Positions 1-10,293 of a stretch of 64,000 bases of DNA are shown piece after piece. The stretch covers positions 52,684,218 to 52,748,217 of the forward strand of contig CM060107.1 in the NCBI GenBank assembly GCA_030522415.1, given 5' to 3'. Under the pieces are notes generated by a model. It was not told where the DNA came from. It worked only from the letters and a program-made list of their open reading frames with translations, and did no database searches. The stretch comes from Channallabes apus. Taxonomy: Eukaryota > Chordata > Actinopteri > Siluriformes > Clariidae. The position numbers and the translations under genes are program-made. Position 1 is the first letter of the stretch. Every line of letters starts with the position of its first letter.

Positions 1-12
1 CCTGTCTATCTA

Positions 13-51
<39 letters not shown>

Positions 52-76
52 GTCTGTCTGTCTGTCTGCCTGTCTG

Positions 77-123
<47 letters not shown>

Positions 124-411
124 GTCTGTCTGTCTGTCTGTCTATCTGCCTGTCTGTCTGTCTGTTTGTCTGTCTACCTATCAATCTATTTATTTGTCTA
201 TCTGTATGTCTATCTGTCTATCTACCTGTCTGTCTGTTTATCTAAACCTTCAATTTATTTATCTATCTGTCTGTCTGTCTATCAATCTATCTCTGTATAT
301 CGGTCTGTCTTTCTGTATGTCTATCTATCTATCTATCTATCTGTCTGTCTGTCTGTCTGTCTGCCTGTCTGTCTATCTATGTATTTATCTATCTACATGT
401 CTATCTATCTA

Positions 412-446
<35 letters not shown>

Positions 447-478
447 TCCTGTCTGTCTGACTGTCTGTGTGTCTGTGA
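1..478. repeat. CTGT/CTAT tetranucleotide microsatellite
   Basis: The stretch is made almost entirely of CTGT and CTAT tetranucleotides with occasional CTGC, CTAC and CAAT variants. It lies in the lpin1 intron upstream of the first visible exon. ORFs through it translate to [12 protein letters not shown] repeats and are not genes. Confidence 0.97.
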
Positions 479-555
479 CAGTGAGAACAGCGGCGCGGGG
501 CGTGTGTGTTGTGAGAACGCATGCCGCAGCATGAGCGCGTCTCCTCCGTCTGTAG

Positions 556-671
556 GAAGCTCAGGGGCGGACAGCGGCGTGGACAGTAACTCCGATCAGC
601 CCCCTGACCTGCCCTCTATCGCCCTCTCTCTGTGTGGAGGACTGAGCGACAGCCGAGAGATCTCTAAAGGT

Positions 672-715
<44 letters not shown>

Positions 716-1466
716 ATAGTTAATTATGATCATAACCATTAACACTGTGTGACCTGATGTCCTGCTGTTTCTTGGTCCATACAGAAGACTTCCAGCAGAA
801 GGCGCTCTCCTACCAGCAGTTTGCGGAGAACCCCACGCTCATCGACAACCCCAACCTGGTGGTGAAAATCGGCTCCAAGTGAGCGACACAAACACGAATA
901 CACACGTACACTACAACAGGCTCTCACCCTGCGCTGAATACTCGATTCTGATTGGTCAGCCGACGCATTCAGAGTAACAGCTCTCACAGTTTATCAGTTT
1001 ATATAAAACTACGAAAATATTGCTCCATATTGTATAGTGTCATTAGTTTTTGCTATATTTACATTTAATTAATAAGTTAGACATTAATACATTTGAAAGT
1101 TTAGCTTGGTAATAAACTTTAGTAATAAGCTTTAAACTTTAGAAATCCTCTCTTTCTTCTTTCTTTCATGCATTCTTTCTTTTCTATTTTGTTTCTTTCT
1201 GTTTGTTTCTTTTTTTTTGTTTCTATCTTTGTTTTTTGTTTCTTTGTCTGTTTGTTTCTTTTTTTGTTCCTTATTTGTTTGTTTTTTGTTTCTTTTTTGT
1301 TTGTTTGTTTTCATTATTATTTCTTTCTTTATTTCTTTCTTTTTGTTTTTTTGTTTATTTTTTGATGTATCTTTTTTTCCTCTTTTTTCTGATTAGATAT
1401 TACAACTGGAACACCGCGGCACCGATCCTGCTGGCTATGCAAGTCTTTCAGAAACCGCTGCCTAAG

Positions 1467-1514
<48 letters not shown>

Positions 1515-1557
1515 ATAAAACAGTAATAGAGTGATGCTGATATATTTTTATGTGATC

Positions 1558-1608
<51 letters not shown>

Positions 1609-2324
1609 CACACACATCCTGTTACCTACTGGAGTGGAAGTAAATCAATACATCAAAGCAATTAATTTACATTTTGGATTTGATAAAAGTCCGCATTGCA
1701 GTAAGAAAGTAACTATACAAGGTAGGCGAGGTTTAAAAATAAATAACGATTAGATGAAAATGTTTATTAATAAAACTGTGCGAATATTATAATATTATAC
1801 ACACTGTAACTGATTCTAATGAGATCCTTATATTTTAGCGTCACACTGAATCCGTTCGAGTAATTCTTCATCGTTGCTTCAATAAACCTCTTTCTCTCTC
1901 CTTCGCTCCTCTTTCTCTCTCCTTCGCTCCTCTTTCTCTCTCCTTCGCTCCTCTTTCTCTCTCCTTCGCTCCTCTTTCTCTCTCCTTCGCTCCTCCGCTG
2001 TTCAGTTCTCCTGCTCGGCTTGTGTCCACTGGCTGCTCGAATTCCTTCAGTCTGGTCTAAATGCAGTGTTTATTTCCTCCTCAATGGTCACTTGCAGCTC
2101 CTCCTCTTCCTCCTCCTCTTCCTCCTCTTCCTCCTCCTGCATGCTGGTTCCTCCGTTAGTTTTGATTGCTTTGAGATTTTCGTTCAGTTGTTGTTGAGCT
2201 CGTGTTTCGGCTCTGTGCATGTCCCTCGCAGGCCACCGTGGAGAAGATCGTGAAGGAGAAGATGCCGAGGAAAGGAGGACGCTGGTGGTTCTCGTGGCGC
2301 GGTAGAGGAAGCAGCTCTAAAACG

Positions 2325-2358
<34 letters not shown>

Positions 2359-5300
2359 TACACAACACCTTCTGTCTCCATGCATCCAACCACGATTTGG
2401 TGCTTTTCAGGATTCGACCACCGTTAACGGACCCCCTGGAGGAACAGAGCATTCTGGGAAGATAGCTTCCATCAGCAGGTCGATGTCTCTTCATTACCAA
2501 ACAAACGTTAATAATGCGGAGGTTCCCAGTCACTCGTGTACATTTATTTTACTCACAGGCGCAACGACGAATCCTCCTCATCCTCTTCCTCCTCCAGCGA
2601 CGACGAGCTCCAATCCAGTACACAGACCATGGGCTCCACCCAATCAGAGACCTCACTCAGCCAAGGGGGCGTGTCCTACAGGAAGACTCTCCGCCTGACG
2701 TCCGAACAGCTGGTAAGAACTTTTCAGACCATTTGGCGTCAGTGTTTCTTTGTTAGATCATGAACCTGGTTTGTTAGTGTTGTTGTTTTTTTTTTTTTTT
2801 TTTTAATGATTTTTATACGACTTTGCGTGCGCTCTTCTACCTCAGGCTAGCCTGCAGTTAAAAGAAGGCCCTAACGACGTGGCGTTCAGCGTCACCACTC
2901 AGTACCAGGGCACGTGTCGCTGCGAAGGAACCATCTACCTGTGGAACTGGGACGACAAGATCATCATCTCCGACATCGACGGCACCATCACCAGGTAACC
3001 CCAGGAACCTGTATCTCAATCTCTGCATTTCTAATTCTGTGAGGAAATGTTTATTTGTGTATCAGTTATGGAAGGAGTCTCCAGTGTCAGTATTTTATTG
3101 CTTAAAGAGCCAGAAGATGCATCATTAATGTACACATGTACTGTACATTGTGTGTGCATGCGGTATGAAGTACTGTACGTACTGTGTGTGAGACGATGGT
3201 ATCTGTCTGTTCCTGTAGATCCGACACGCTGGGACACATCCTGCCCACTCTGGGGAAAGACTGGACGCACCAGGGCATCGCCCGCCTCTTCCACAAAGTC
3301 AGCCAGTAAGAGCTGCTCATTCAGCTGTCAATCACTCGCACACCTTTTAATCCACTTCATCTTTCAGGAGCAACTAACAGGTCAATTCCTCATCTACCTC
3401 ATCTAACAGTGTGTGACTGAAAATACGAGCCATCATCGCGTGTTTAAATGATCTACTCGAGGAAGGAGGAATGAATGATACAGTGAAAGTTAAACCTTTC
3501 ATTAAAAGAGCTCTTTAGCTAATGAAGTTAATGTACTGTAGTGCTTGTATTTTTAAGGATTTAAACGTAATTTTAGGATTTTAAAAGTAATTTTAGCATA
3601 CCTATTTTAGACATTCTATTATATTTACTTTAGTCATTTTACTACACTTACTTTACAAGTTTTAGTATACTTACTTTCTTTTTTTTATGTACCTTACAGC
3701 ACAGTGAATTTTTTTTTTTTTTTTTTGCATATCCCAGTTAGGATGCTGGGGACAGAGCATTAATATGCATATTTGTAAAGTTTTAGTATACCTACTTTAG
3801 AAGTTTTAGTATATTTACTTTAGAAGTTTTAGTATACTTACTTTAGAAGTTTTAGTATACCTACTTTAGAAGTTTTAGTATACTTACTTTAGAAGTTTTA
3901 GTATACTTACTTTAGAAGTTTTAGTATACTTACTTTAGAAGTTTTAGTATACTTACTTTAGAAGTTTTAGTATACTTACTTTAGAAGTTTCAGTATACTT
4001 ACTTTAGAAGTTTCAGTAAGTATATTTACTTTAGAAGTTTTAGTATACTTACTTTAGAAGTTTTAGTATACTTACTTTAGAAGTTTTAGTATACCTACTT
4101 TAGAAGTTTTAGTATACTTACTTTAGAAGTTTTAGTATACCTACTTTAGAAGTTTTAGTATATTTACTTTAGAAGTTTTAGTATACTTACTTTAGAAGTT
4201 TTAGTATACTTACTTTAGAAGTTTTAGTATACCTACTTTAGAAGTTTTAGTATACCTACTTTAGAAGTTTTAGTATACTTACTTTAGAAGTTTTAGTATA
4301 CTTACTTTAGAAGTTTCAGTATACTTACTTTAGAAGTTTTAGTATACTTACTTTAGAAGTTTTAGTATACTTACTTTAGAAGTTTTAGTATACTTACTTT
4401 AGAAGTTTCAGTATATTTACTTTAGAAGTTTCAGTATATTTACTTTAGAAGTTTCAGTAAGTATATTTACTTTAGAAGTTTTAGTATACCTAGTTTAGAA
4501 GTTTTAGTATACTTACTTTAGAAGTTTTAGTATACTTACTTTAGAAGTTTTAGTATACCTTAAACATCTTAGTATACATGGTTAAGTAATTTTATTATAC
4601 TCATTTTAGAAGTTTTAGTAGATTCACTTAAGTGATTTTAGTACACTTACTTATCTTTTAGTATGCTTCCTTGAGAAATTTGAAGATATTTATTTTGGAA
4701 GTTTTAGTTTACTTACTTCTGAAGTTTCAGCATACTTTAAAATTCGTAGTATACTTATTAGTGTACTTATTTAGATGTTTACTTATTTCAGTAATTTTAG
4801 TACACTTACTTTACAAGTTTAATATACAGTACTTATTTCAGAAGTTTTACTGTACTTTGGAAGTTTTGGTATACTTTAGTATGTTTTTTTTATTTAAGGT
4901 TTAAAACTTGTAGTATGCCTATTGTAGAGGTTTTAGTATACTTACTTTGGAAATGTTAGTTTACTTTAAGAATCATAGTTTACTTTATTTTTTTAATTAT
5001 TATTGTTAATATTATTCATATTTCATTTTATTTGACTGACTCGTGTAAGGGGTCAACATAAAGTTTTCCCAACACATTCTGATAAGTCTTCAGGACTGAG
5101 GAGTTAACGACAAGTACTTTGGAAGTTTTTCGTATACTTGCTTCTGTTTTACTGTAGACGTCTTAGTATACTTGTTTCAGTAATTTTAGTATACTTATTT
5201 GAGAAATGTTAGTACATTTACTTCAGTAATTTTAGTACTCTTACTTTACAAGTTTAATATATTTGCTTCAGAAGTTTTAGTAGACTTATGTCTGAGGTTT

Positions 5301-5990
5301 TTGTATACTTTAGTATACATTTTACTGATGTTAAGAGCTTTAGTCACTTTAAAAGAGTTGATTTGCTTATTGGAGTGGTTTTGGTATACGTACTTTGGAA
5401 TTATAGTCTACTTCATTTAAAAGAATAGTTAGTCTAGAGTTTTAGTATACTTTATTATTATTATTATTATTATTATTTATAATTTATACTTTGACTCAAC
5501 ATAAACATAAACAACATGAATCTAATACACACCACGTGGTGTTTGAGCCAAAATTATTTTCAAGATTTAGATAATTTTCTCAATATTGTTATAGTTATTT
5601 TCTCTATTTTAGGATAGCTGAATGAATATTAAATAAGGCATTTCTGACCTCAAGCACACCATCGAGCTAATAAACACTACATTGTACTGTATTGTGTATT
5701 TGAATTGTTTAATATTAAAAGTAATTTTTGTAAATACAGTATAATGTACTAAGTTTAGTCATTTTATTATGATTCGAGACAACATACTTAGAGTTTTGTG
5801 TGTGTATGCGTGTTGTAGGAACGGCTATAAGTTCATGTACTGCTCAGCGCGGGCGATCGGCATGGCGAACATGACCAGAGGATACTTACACTGGGTGAAT
5901 GAGAGCGGCACCGTCCTGCCCCAGGGTCCCGTACTGCTTAGTCCAAGCAGCCTGTTCTCAGTACTGCACCGGTCAGAACATACACCAACT

Positions 5991-6026
<36 letters not shown>

Positions 6027-6702
6027 CACACACGCAGACACTAATGGCGTGCTGGTGTGTGTATTTGTAGGGAGGTGATCGAGAAGAAGCCGGAGAAGTT
6101 TAAGGTGGAATGCTTGACTGACATTAAACACCTGTTTTATCCAAACACACAACCTTTCTACGCCGCCTTCGGGAACAGAGCCACGGTGAGAACACTGCAG
6201 GCCCAGATTCATGTTCGGGATCTCCTCCTGTGTCATATAAAACAGTGTATACTGACTACAGTATGTTGCTTACAGGACGTGTATTCGTATAAGGAAGTGG
6301 GCGTTCTCTTAAACAGGATCTTTACTGTCAATCCAAAAGGAGAGCTGGTGCAGGAACACGCCAAGACCAACATCTCCTCGTAAGTACAGTACTGTGTGTG
6401 TGTGTGTGTGTGTGTGTCCTTACAGTATCATAGACATAAGGATTTCGATTATCTTACATTTAGAAAAGTTTAGCAATTTCGAGCTGGTTACTATGGCAAC
6501 AGGAGAGTCAGATGAAAGAGAGGTTGTGTGTACGCGCAGGTACGTGCGTCTGGGCGAGGTCGTGGATCACATCTTCCCGCTCCTGAAGAGATCGAGCTCG
6601 TCGGATTTCCCCTGCAGCGACACCTACAGCCACTTCACCTTCTGGAGAGAGCCGCTCCCCCTGGTGGACGGGTGTGAGTGTGCAGCCACGGCCAAGAGCT
6701 GA
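556..6702 (+). CDS. lpin1: lipin-1, phosphatidate phosphatase (C-terminal half, 5' partial)
   Basis: Lipins are Mg2+-dependent phosphatidate phosphatases that convert phosphatidate to diacylglycerol at the ER, and also act as nuclear transcriptional co-regulators. Twelve exons join in frame: 556-669, 785-878, 1397-1466, 2232-2324, 2411-2478, 2559-2712, 2846-2994, 3219-3305, 5819-5971, 6071-6185, 6276-6379, 6540-6702. All introns are GT-AG and all phases agree. The product is about 453 residues; whole lipin-1 is near 890, so the N-LIP half lies before position 1. The C-terminal segment [16 protein letters not shown] fits lipin-1 better than lipin-2 or -3, where this region differs. A serine run encoded at 2570-2600 lies in the variable linker. 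The first visible acceptor is uncertain: 556 has the better pyrimidine tract, 530 is the alternative. It is the upstream neighbour of gnpat on the same strand. Confidence 0.95.
674..713. repeat. (AC)n microsatellite beside an lpin1 donor
   Basis: An uninterrupted AC run starts 4 bases after the donor GT at 670-671. Confidence 0.98.
1142..1385. repeat. T-rich low-complexity tract (TTTC/TTTG)
   Basis: Irregular TTTC, TTTG and T-run sequence extends up to the acceptor of the lpin1 exon at 1397 and supplies its pyrimidine tract. ORFs in it (FFLFVFCFF) are artefacts. Confidence 0.9.
1471..1513. repeat. (CA)n microsatellite beside an lpin1 donor
   Basis: The CA run starts 4 bases past the donor at 1467. 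A (GT)n run follows at 1567-1607 in the same intron, so the intron RNA carries CA and GU tracts that could pair. Confidence 0.97.
1888..1996. repeat. 21-bp pyrimidine minisatellite, about 5 copies
   Basis: The unit TTTCTCTCTCCTTCGCTCCTC is repeated about five times with almost no divergence, in the lpin1 intron upstream of the exon at 2232. Confidence 0.95.
2327..2356. repeat. (CA)n microsatellite beside an lpin1 donor
   Basis: The run begins directly at the donor GTAC at 2325, inside an 86-base intron (2325-2410). Confidence 0.97.
2846..6702 (+). CDS. lpin1: lpin1 catalytic C-LIP (HAD-like) exons
   Basis: The exon 2846-2994 encodes [14 protein letters not shown], which holds the DxDGT nucleophile motif of the HAD phosphatase family used by lipins. 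The following exon gives [18 protein letters not shown]. Exons 5819-5971 and 6071-6185 encode the conserved [17 protein letters not shown] and [14 protein letters not shown] stretches, and 6276-6379 encodes [12 protein letters not shown]. The last exon ends at TGA 6700-6702. Catalytic aspartates are intact, so a working enzyme is expected. A 2.5-kb intron (3306-5818) inside this block is filled by the 23-bp array. Confidence 0.95.
3780..4560. repeat. 23-bp A/T-rich minisatellite, about 33 copies
   Basis: The unit is TTTAGAAGTTTTAGTATACTTAC, with variants CCTAC, ATTTAC and a 5-base longer CAGTAAGTATATTTAC form. It lies in the lpin1 intron 3306-5818. Degenerate, spaced relatives continue to about 5450. 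The region 4560-5818 otherwise holds no recognisable feature. Confidence 0.97.
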
Positions 6703-8165
6703 AACACGCTCATGAACACGAACACGCACAAAGTGCTGCATATCTCGACATTACCTTTATGTTAAAAAAAACAACAACAACTGTACATTTTCTTAGTAGA
6801 TGTATAACATGCTGGATTCTGATGGGTGATTAGAGGGTGTTGATTTATTTTCTTTATCATCAGCTCAGGCAGTAGCGCAGGTTTATACTGACATGCTTGT
6901 TTTAGAAACACAGTCGATGCAGTAAAGTAAAAAAAAAATTGATGCATGGAAGGGAGTCTCCGCTGTCAGCACTTTTATGAAACATTTACAAAGTTTTCCC
7001 AACACATTCCGAGATAAGTCTTCAGGACCGAGGAGGAGTTTATGCCAAGTAGCGATTCCTTTTCTTAACGTCTTAACTTTATGATAAAGGAGGAAAAAAA
7101 TAGAGAAAGGGTGCGAATGTGATTGTTACCAAATAACCGCTGTGGTTCTGAAACACTTTGAGACATGCTGTTACAGAGAATTATTCAAAAGTCCTTACGT
7201 CGATGGTGAACAGGATTATGGGACGGATTTCTTTATTTATATTTTTTGTTTTTTGATAAAATTAATAATGCAACCATGACTGACGTCTCACGCGAGAGAG
7301 AAAAAAACCCTGAAAAAAGTCTGAAACATTAATCATGTACAGTATATCGATCGTACACTGGCACTTTATAAAGCTGTACTCCTAAAAAAAAAAAAAAAGA
7401 AAGAAAGAAAATGAATCAGTCCGCTGCCTCAGAGACGAGTGTGTTTATCGCTGTAGCCAAAAATGTGATTATAGGCTTGTGAAAAATATTTCATAATATA
7501 TTTATAATATTTCACTACTCTAAGACGTAAAAATATAGACATTTTCTTTTGTTCTTCGTCTTCAGTAAGATCTTCATCCTCATGGATCCATGTTGAGGCA
7601 GGAACACGGCTTAGATATCCACCACACACACATTCACACACTCTTTGACATCCGCCGTATGTGAGAGGTCTGTTTTAATGACTTGAAATTAATCCGCAGA
7701 ATCCTGAGAACTCAAGCTCAGGATTAAACCGCGGGACTGTTACATTTCAGTTACATTTCAGTTGTTTGATATTTCATGCTAGACATTTCGCCGCCTGTCC
7801 TCTGGCCTGTCCGTGTCCTCACACTGTACGTTCTATCATATCTATAACGACATATCGATATTAATGAAGAAATCATTGAAGCTGATGCAGAATGTATTTA
7901 TTGAATTGTGTTTCTCGTAGTGGTGCTCTGAGGAGCATCTTATACAAGCTTTACTGTATTTTCCTAATAGCACAAATATTATATGATTATATATATTTTT
8001 CAGGATCAAACCTTAAGGTCAAGATGTTACTCGGTTGGCTCTGCGTGATGTTATTCTTTCTATGAAAGATCAGCCTAACCATGGCGTATTGTCTTCTCTG
8101 TACTTTTTAGAAGATTTGTTTTCTGCTGTTTCTCACAAAATAAACTGATCTGAATGACTGAACTG
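6703..8165 (+). other. lpin1: lpin1 3' UTR with candidate polyadenylation signal
   Basis: After the TGA there is A/T-rich non-coding sequence without repeats or open frames of note. An AATAAA at 8139-8144 is the best polyadenylation signal and would give a 3' UTR of about 1.45 kb. The 3' end is inferred, not shown. Confidence 0.6.
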
Positions 8166-8298
8166 ATCTTGTGTCTGAAAACACATGAATCTTACATATC
8201 TGTCTCATGTTTCTCATATATATATATATATATACAGTAATGTGCAAAAGTCTTAGGAACCATATTATATGCTGTACCAATTTTGTTACATACAGTAC

Positions 8299-8853
8299 AA
8301 TACCGTTCAAAAGTTTTAGATCACTTGCAAATTTCTTTGTTTTTGTTTAGTGATTTATTTTCTACATTCTACAACAATACTGTGGATTTCAAAACTATAA
8401 AATAACACATATGGAATTAGGTAATTACGTAACAACAAGAAAAACACCAGTTAGTTGTTATTGTAAGACACAGAGGTCGGCCTTTCTGTAATAGTTCCTG
8501 CAAGAACAGTATTGTGTCAAGTGCATTTACAAAATCCGTCCAGCACCATAATGAAACTGTCTCTCATGAAGGCCGTCCCAGGAGGACGAGACCAAAACCT
8601 CCCTCTGCTGCAGACGAGAAGTTCATTTAGAGTTATCAGCCTGAAAAATGACCAATTAACAGCAGCTCAGATTAGAGGCGTTATGAAGTCTTTACAGAGC
8701 AGAAGTAGCAGAAACATCTCAATATCAACTGTTCAAAGGAGATTCATGCAGTTTTTGAACGCCTTCAGCAAAACTTTACAATGTAGAAAGAAATAAACAT
8801 CAGGAACCATCATGGAGTTAGAAAGTGATCTAAAACTTTTGAACGGTGGTGTA
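8299..8853 (+). mobile_element. Internally deleted Tc1-like element
   Basis: The ends form an inverted repeat: ACCGTTCAAAAGTTTTAGAT at 8302 and its complement near 8828-8849. Between them, 8512-8796 encodes a fragment with VISLKNDQLTAAQIRGVMKS and ISTVQRRF, typical of the N-terminal DNA-binding half of Tc1 transposases. The catalytic DDE half is missing, so the copy is dead. A second Tc1-type terminal sequence (TGCAAAAGTCTTAGGAACC) lies at 8244-8262 just outside. Confidence 0.75.
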
Positions 8854-10039
8854 TGTTTATCATTTCTCCATAATTATGTACAAAATCATTCAGTATTTCC
8901 ATATATAACATAAAAATGTATAAATAAATAACTTTCCAGGAGAATATATGCATGGCTGAAAAAAATATATAGTACAAGACTCTACTTTAAAATAATCTAC
9001 TAATGCGCTACTGTCTCAATGTAAACAAACATAATAGATATTAATTAGAGAAGATAAACTGAATATTTTTACTGGGATTAGTTCATATTTTCACTTTGGC
9101 TGAAATAACAGCGCTGTTATGTGTGGTATAAGTGAATTTCAACCTTACAGAATGTGATTTCTTTGTATTAATAAGTTAGACAGAGAGTTCTGCTGTACAG
9201 ACAGATAGACAGACAGACAGACAGACATGTACGTGGACTTCAACCTCAAATAAAAAAATAAAAAAAATAATAATATCATTGATTACATTAAAGATCAGCA
9301 GATTATTATTAGCTTTAATCTTTTAACTATTTCTACAAACTCTTTAACCGTCAACAATGTACTTACGATAGTAGATAATAAAATAATAACTGATTGTTGT
9401 TGTGGTGACATAATTAGAAGGTGTGTAACTGATATACTGTACACATACAAAGGAACATTTTTGCCCTGATTTGGTTTATAATTTGTGTTATACATTTTGT
9501 AAAACATTAAAAACTATGAGTATTTGTTTTGTCTTTTAAAACAGCTGTGTTTTTCCAAGTAAAGTTTCTTAGTTCTGCACTTGTGTTGTTGTAAGGGGAA
9601 AGAATAAAGTCTCTCAGCTGAACTATTCAGCAGATTAGATGGAGGGATTCCAACTGAAAGTAGGCCAGGAGTCGACTCCGATTCAGATTCAAAACAGTGG
9701 GAGTCGATTCATCAGACTTGATACTTCTTTGTTTATTGCCCTGGATAAAGACTGAAGTGAACTTATAACACTAGTATCTGAATCTCCACAAATCTTTAGT
9801 GTCCGACTAAAAAACCAAACACACACTCATGGAGTTATAAACAACTGAATCGGTTCTTGTTTTAATTTTAAAATAATAAAGCGAATGTGTGTGAAAATGT
9901 GGTGAATCACATAAAGAGCGAAATGTTCGGAGTCGACTCAGACTGTGTGTGTGTGTGTGTGTCTGTTCGCTCTTCTATTCGAGCTCCGGAGTCGACTCTT
10001 TGATCATTTCCCGCGCCTGGATTTAAAGAACCGACTCCT
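8854..10039. other. lpin1-gnpat intergenic region
   Basis: A/T-rich sequence with no supportable gene. From about 9650 it carries several copies of a motif around GAGTCGACTC, including a perfect 12-base palindrome at 9668-9679 and related copies near 9930 and 9989. A short (GT)n run lies at 9944-9963. Confidence 0.7.
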
Positions 10040-10213
10040 TTAAGATTCGAATCCCGGACACAACATCGCGGCAGGTGGAGGCGCTCGCGGTGCAACAAGT
10101 CGCGCGACAACTCTCAGGAGGAGGAGTTTCCCGAACCGGGGCCGGTGATTGGGGCTCGCGCGTGGACCGAGTCGTTACCCGGCTGGAGGAGAAGCTTTAA
10201 TGCACCTGCAGTC
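10040..10213 (+). promoter_or_regulatory. gnpat: gnpat promoter and 5' UTR region
   Basis: A local CpG-rich stretch (GCGCTCGCGG, TCGCGCGAC, GCTCGCGCG) contrasts with the A/T-rich surroundings and ends at the gnpat start codon. A reverse CCAAT box (GATTGGGG) is at 10147-10154. No TATA box is seen. The transcription start is not determined. Confidence 0.55.
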
Positions 10214-10228
10214 ATGGACCGGGTACTG
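10200..10228 (+). promoter_or_regulatory. gnpat upstream ORF overlapping the main start
   Basis: An ATG at 10200 lies 14 bases before the main ATG (10214) in another frame. It reads MHLQSWTGY and meets a stop only after splicing, because TG at 10227-10228 joins A at 11089 to make TGA. Its context is weak (T at -3, C at +4), while the main ATG has G at -3 and G at +4, so leaky scanning is expected. Confidence 0.6.
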
Positions 10229-10251
10229 GTAAGGGGCATGTTTTTAATCTC

Positions 10252-10293
<42 letters not shown>

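Noticed and set aside
5199..5420. 73-codon ORF after the 23-bp array in lpin1
   Set aside because: A/T-rich decayed repeat sequence; no homology and not needed by the lpin1 splice chain.
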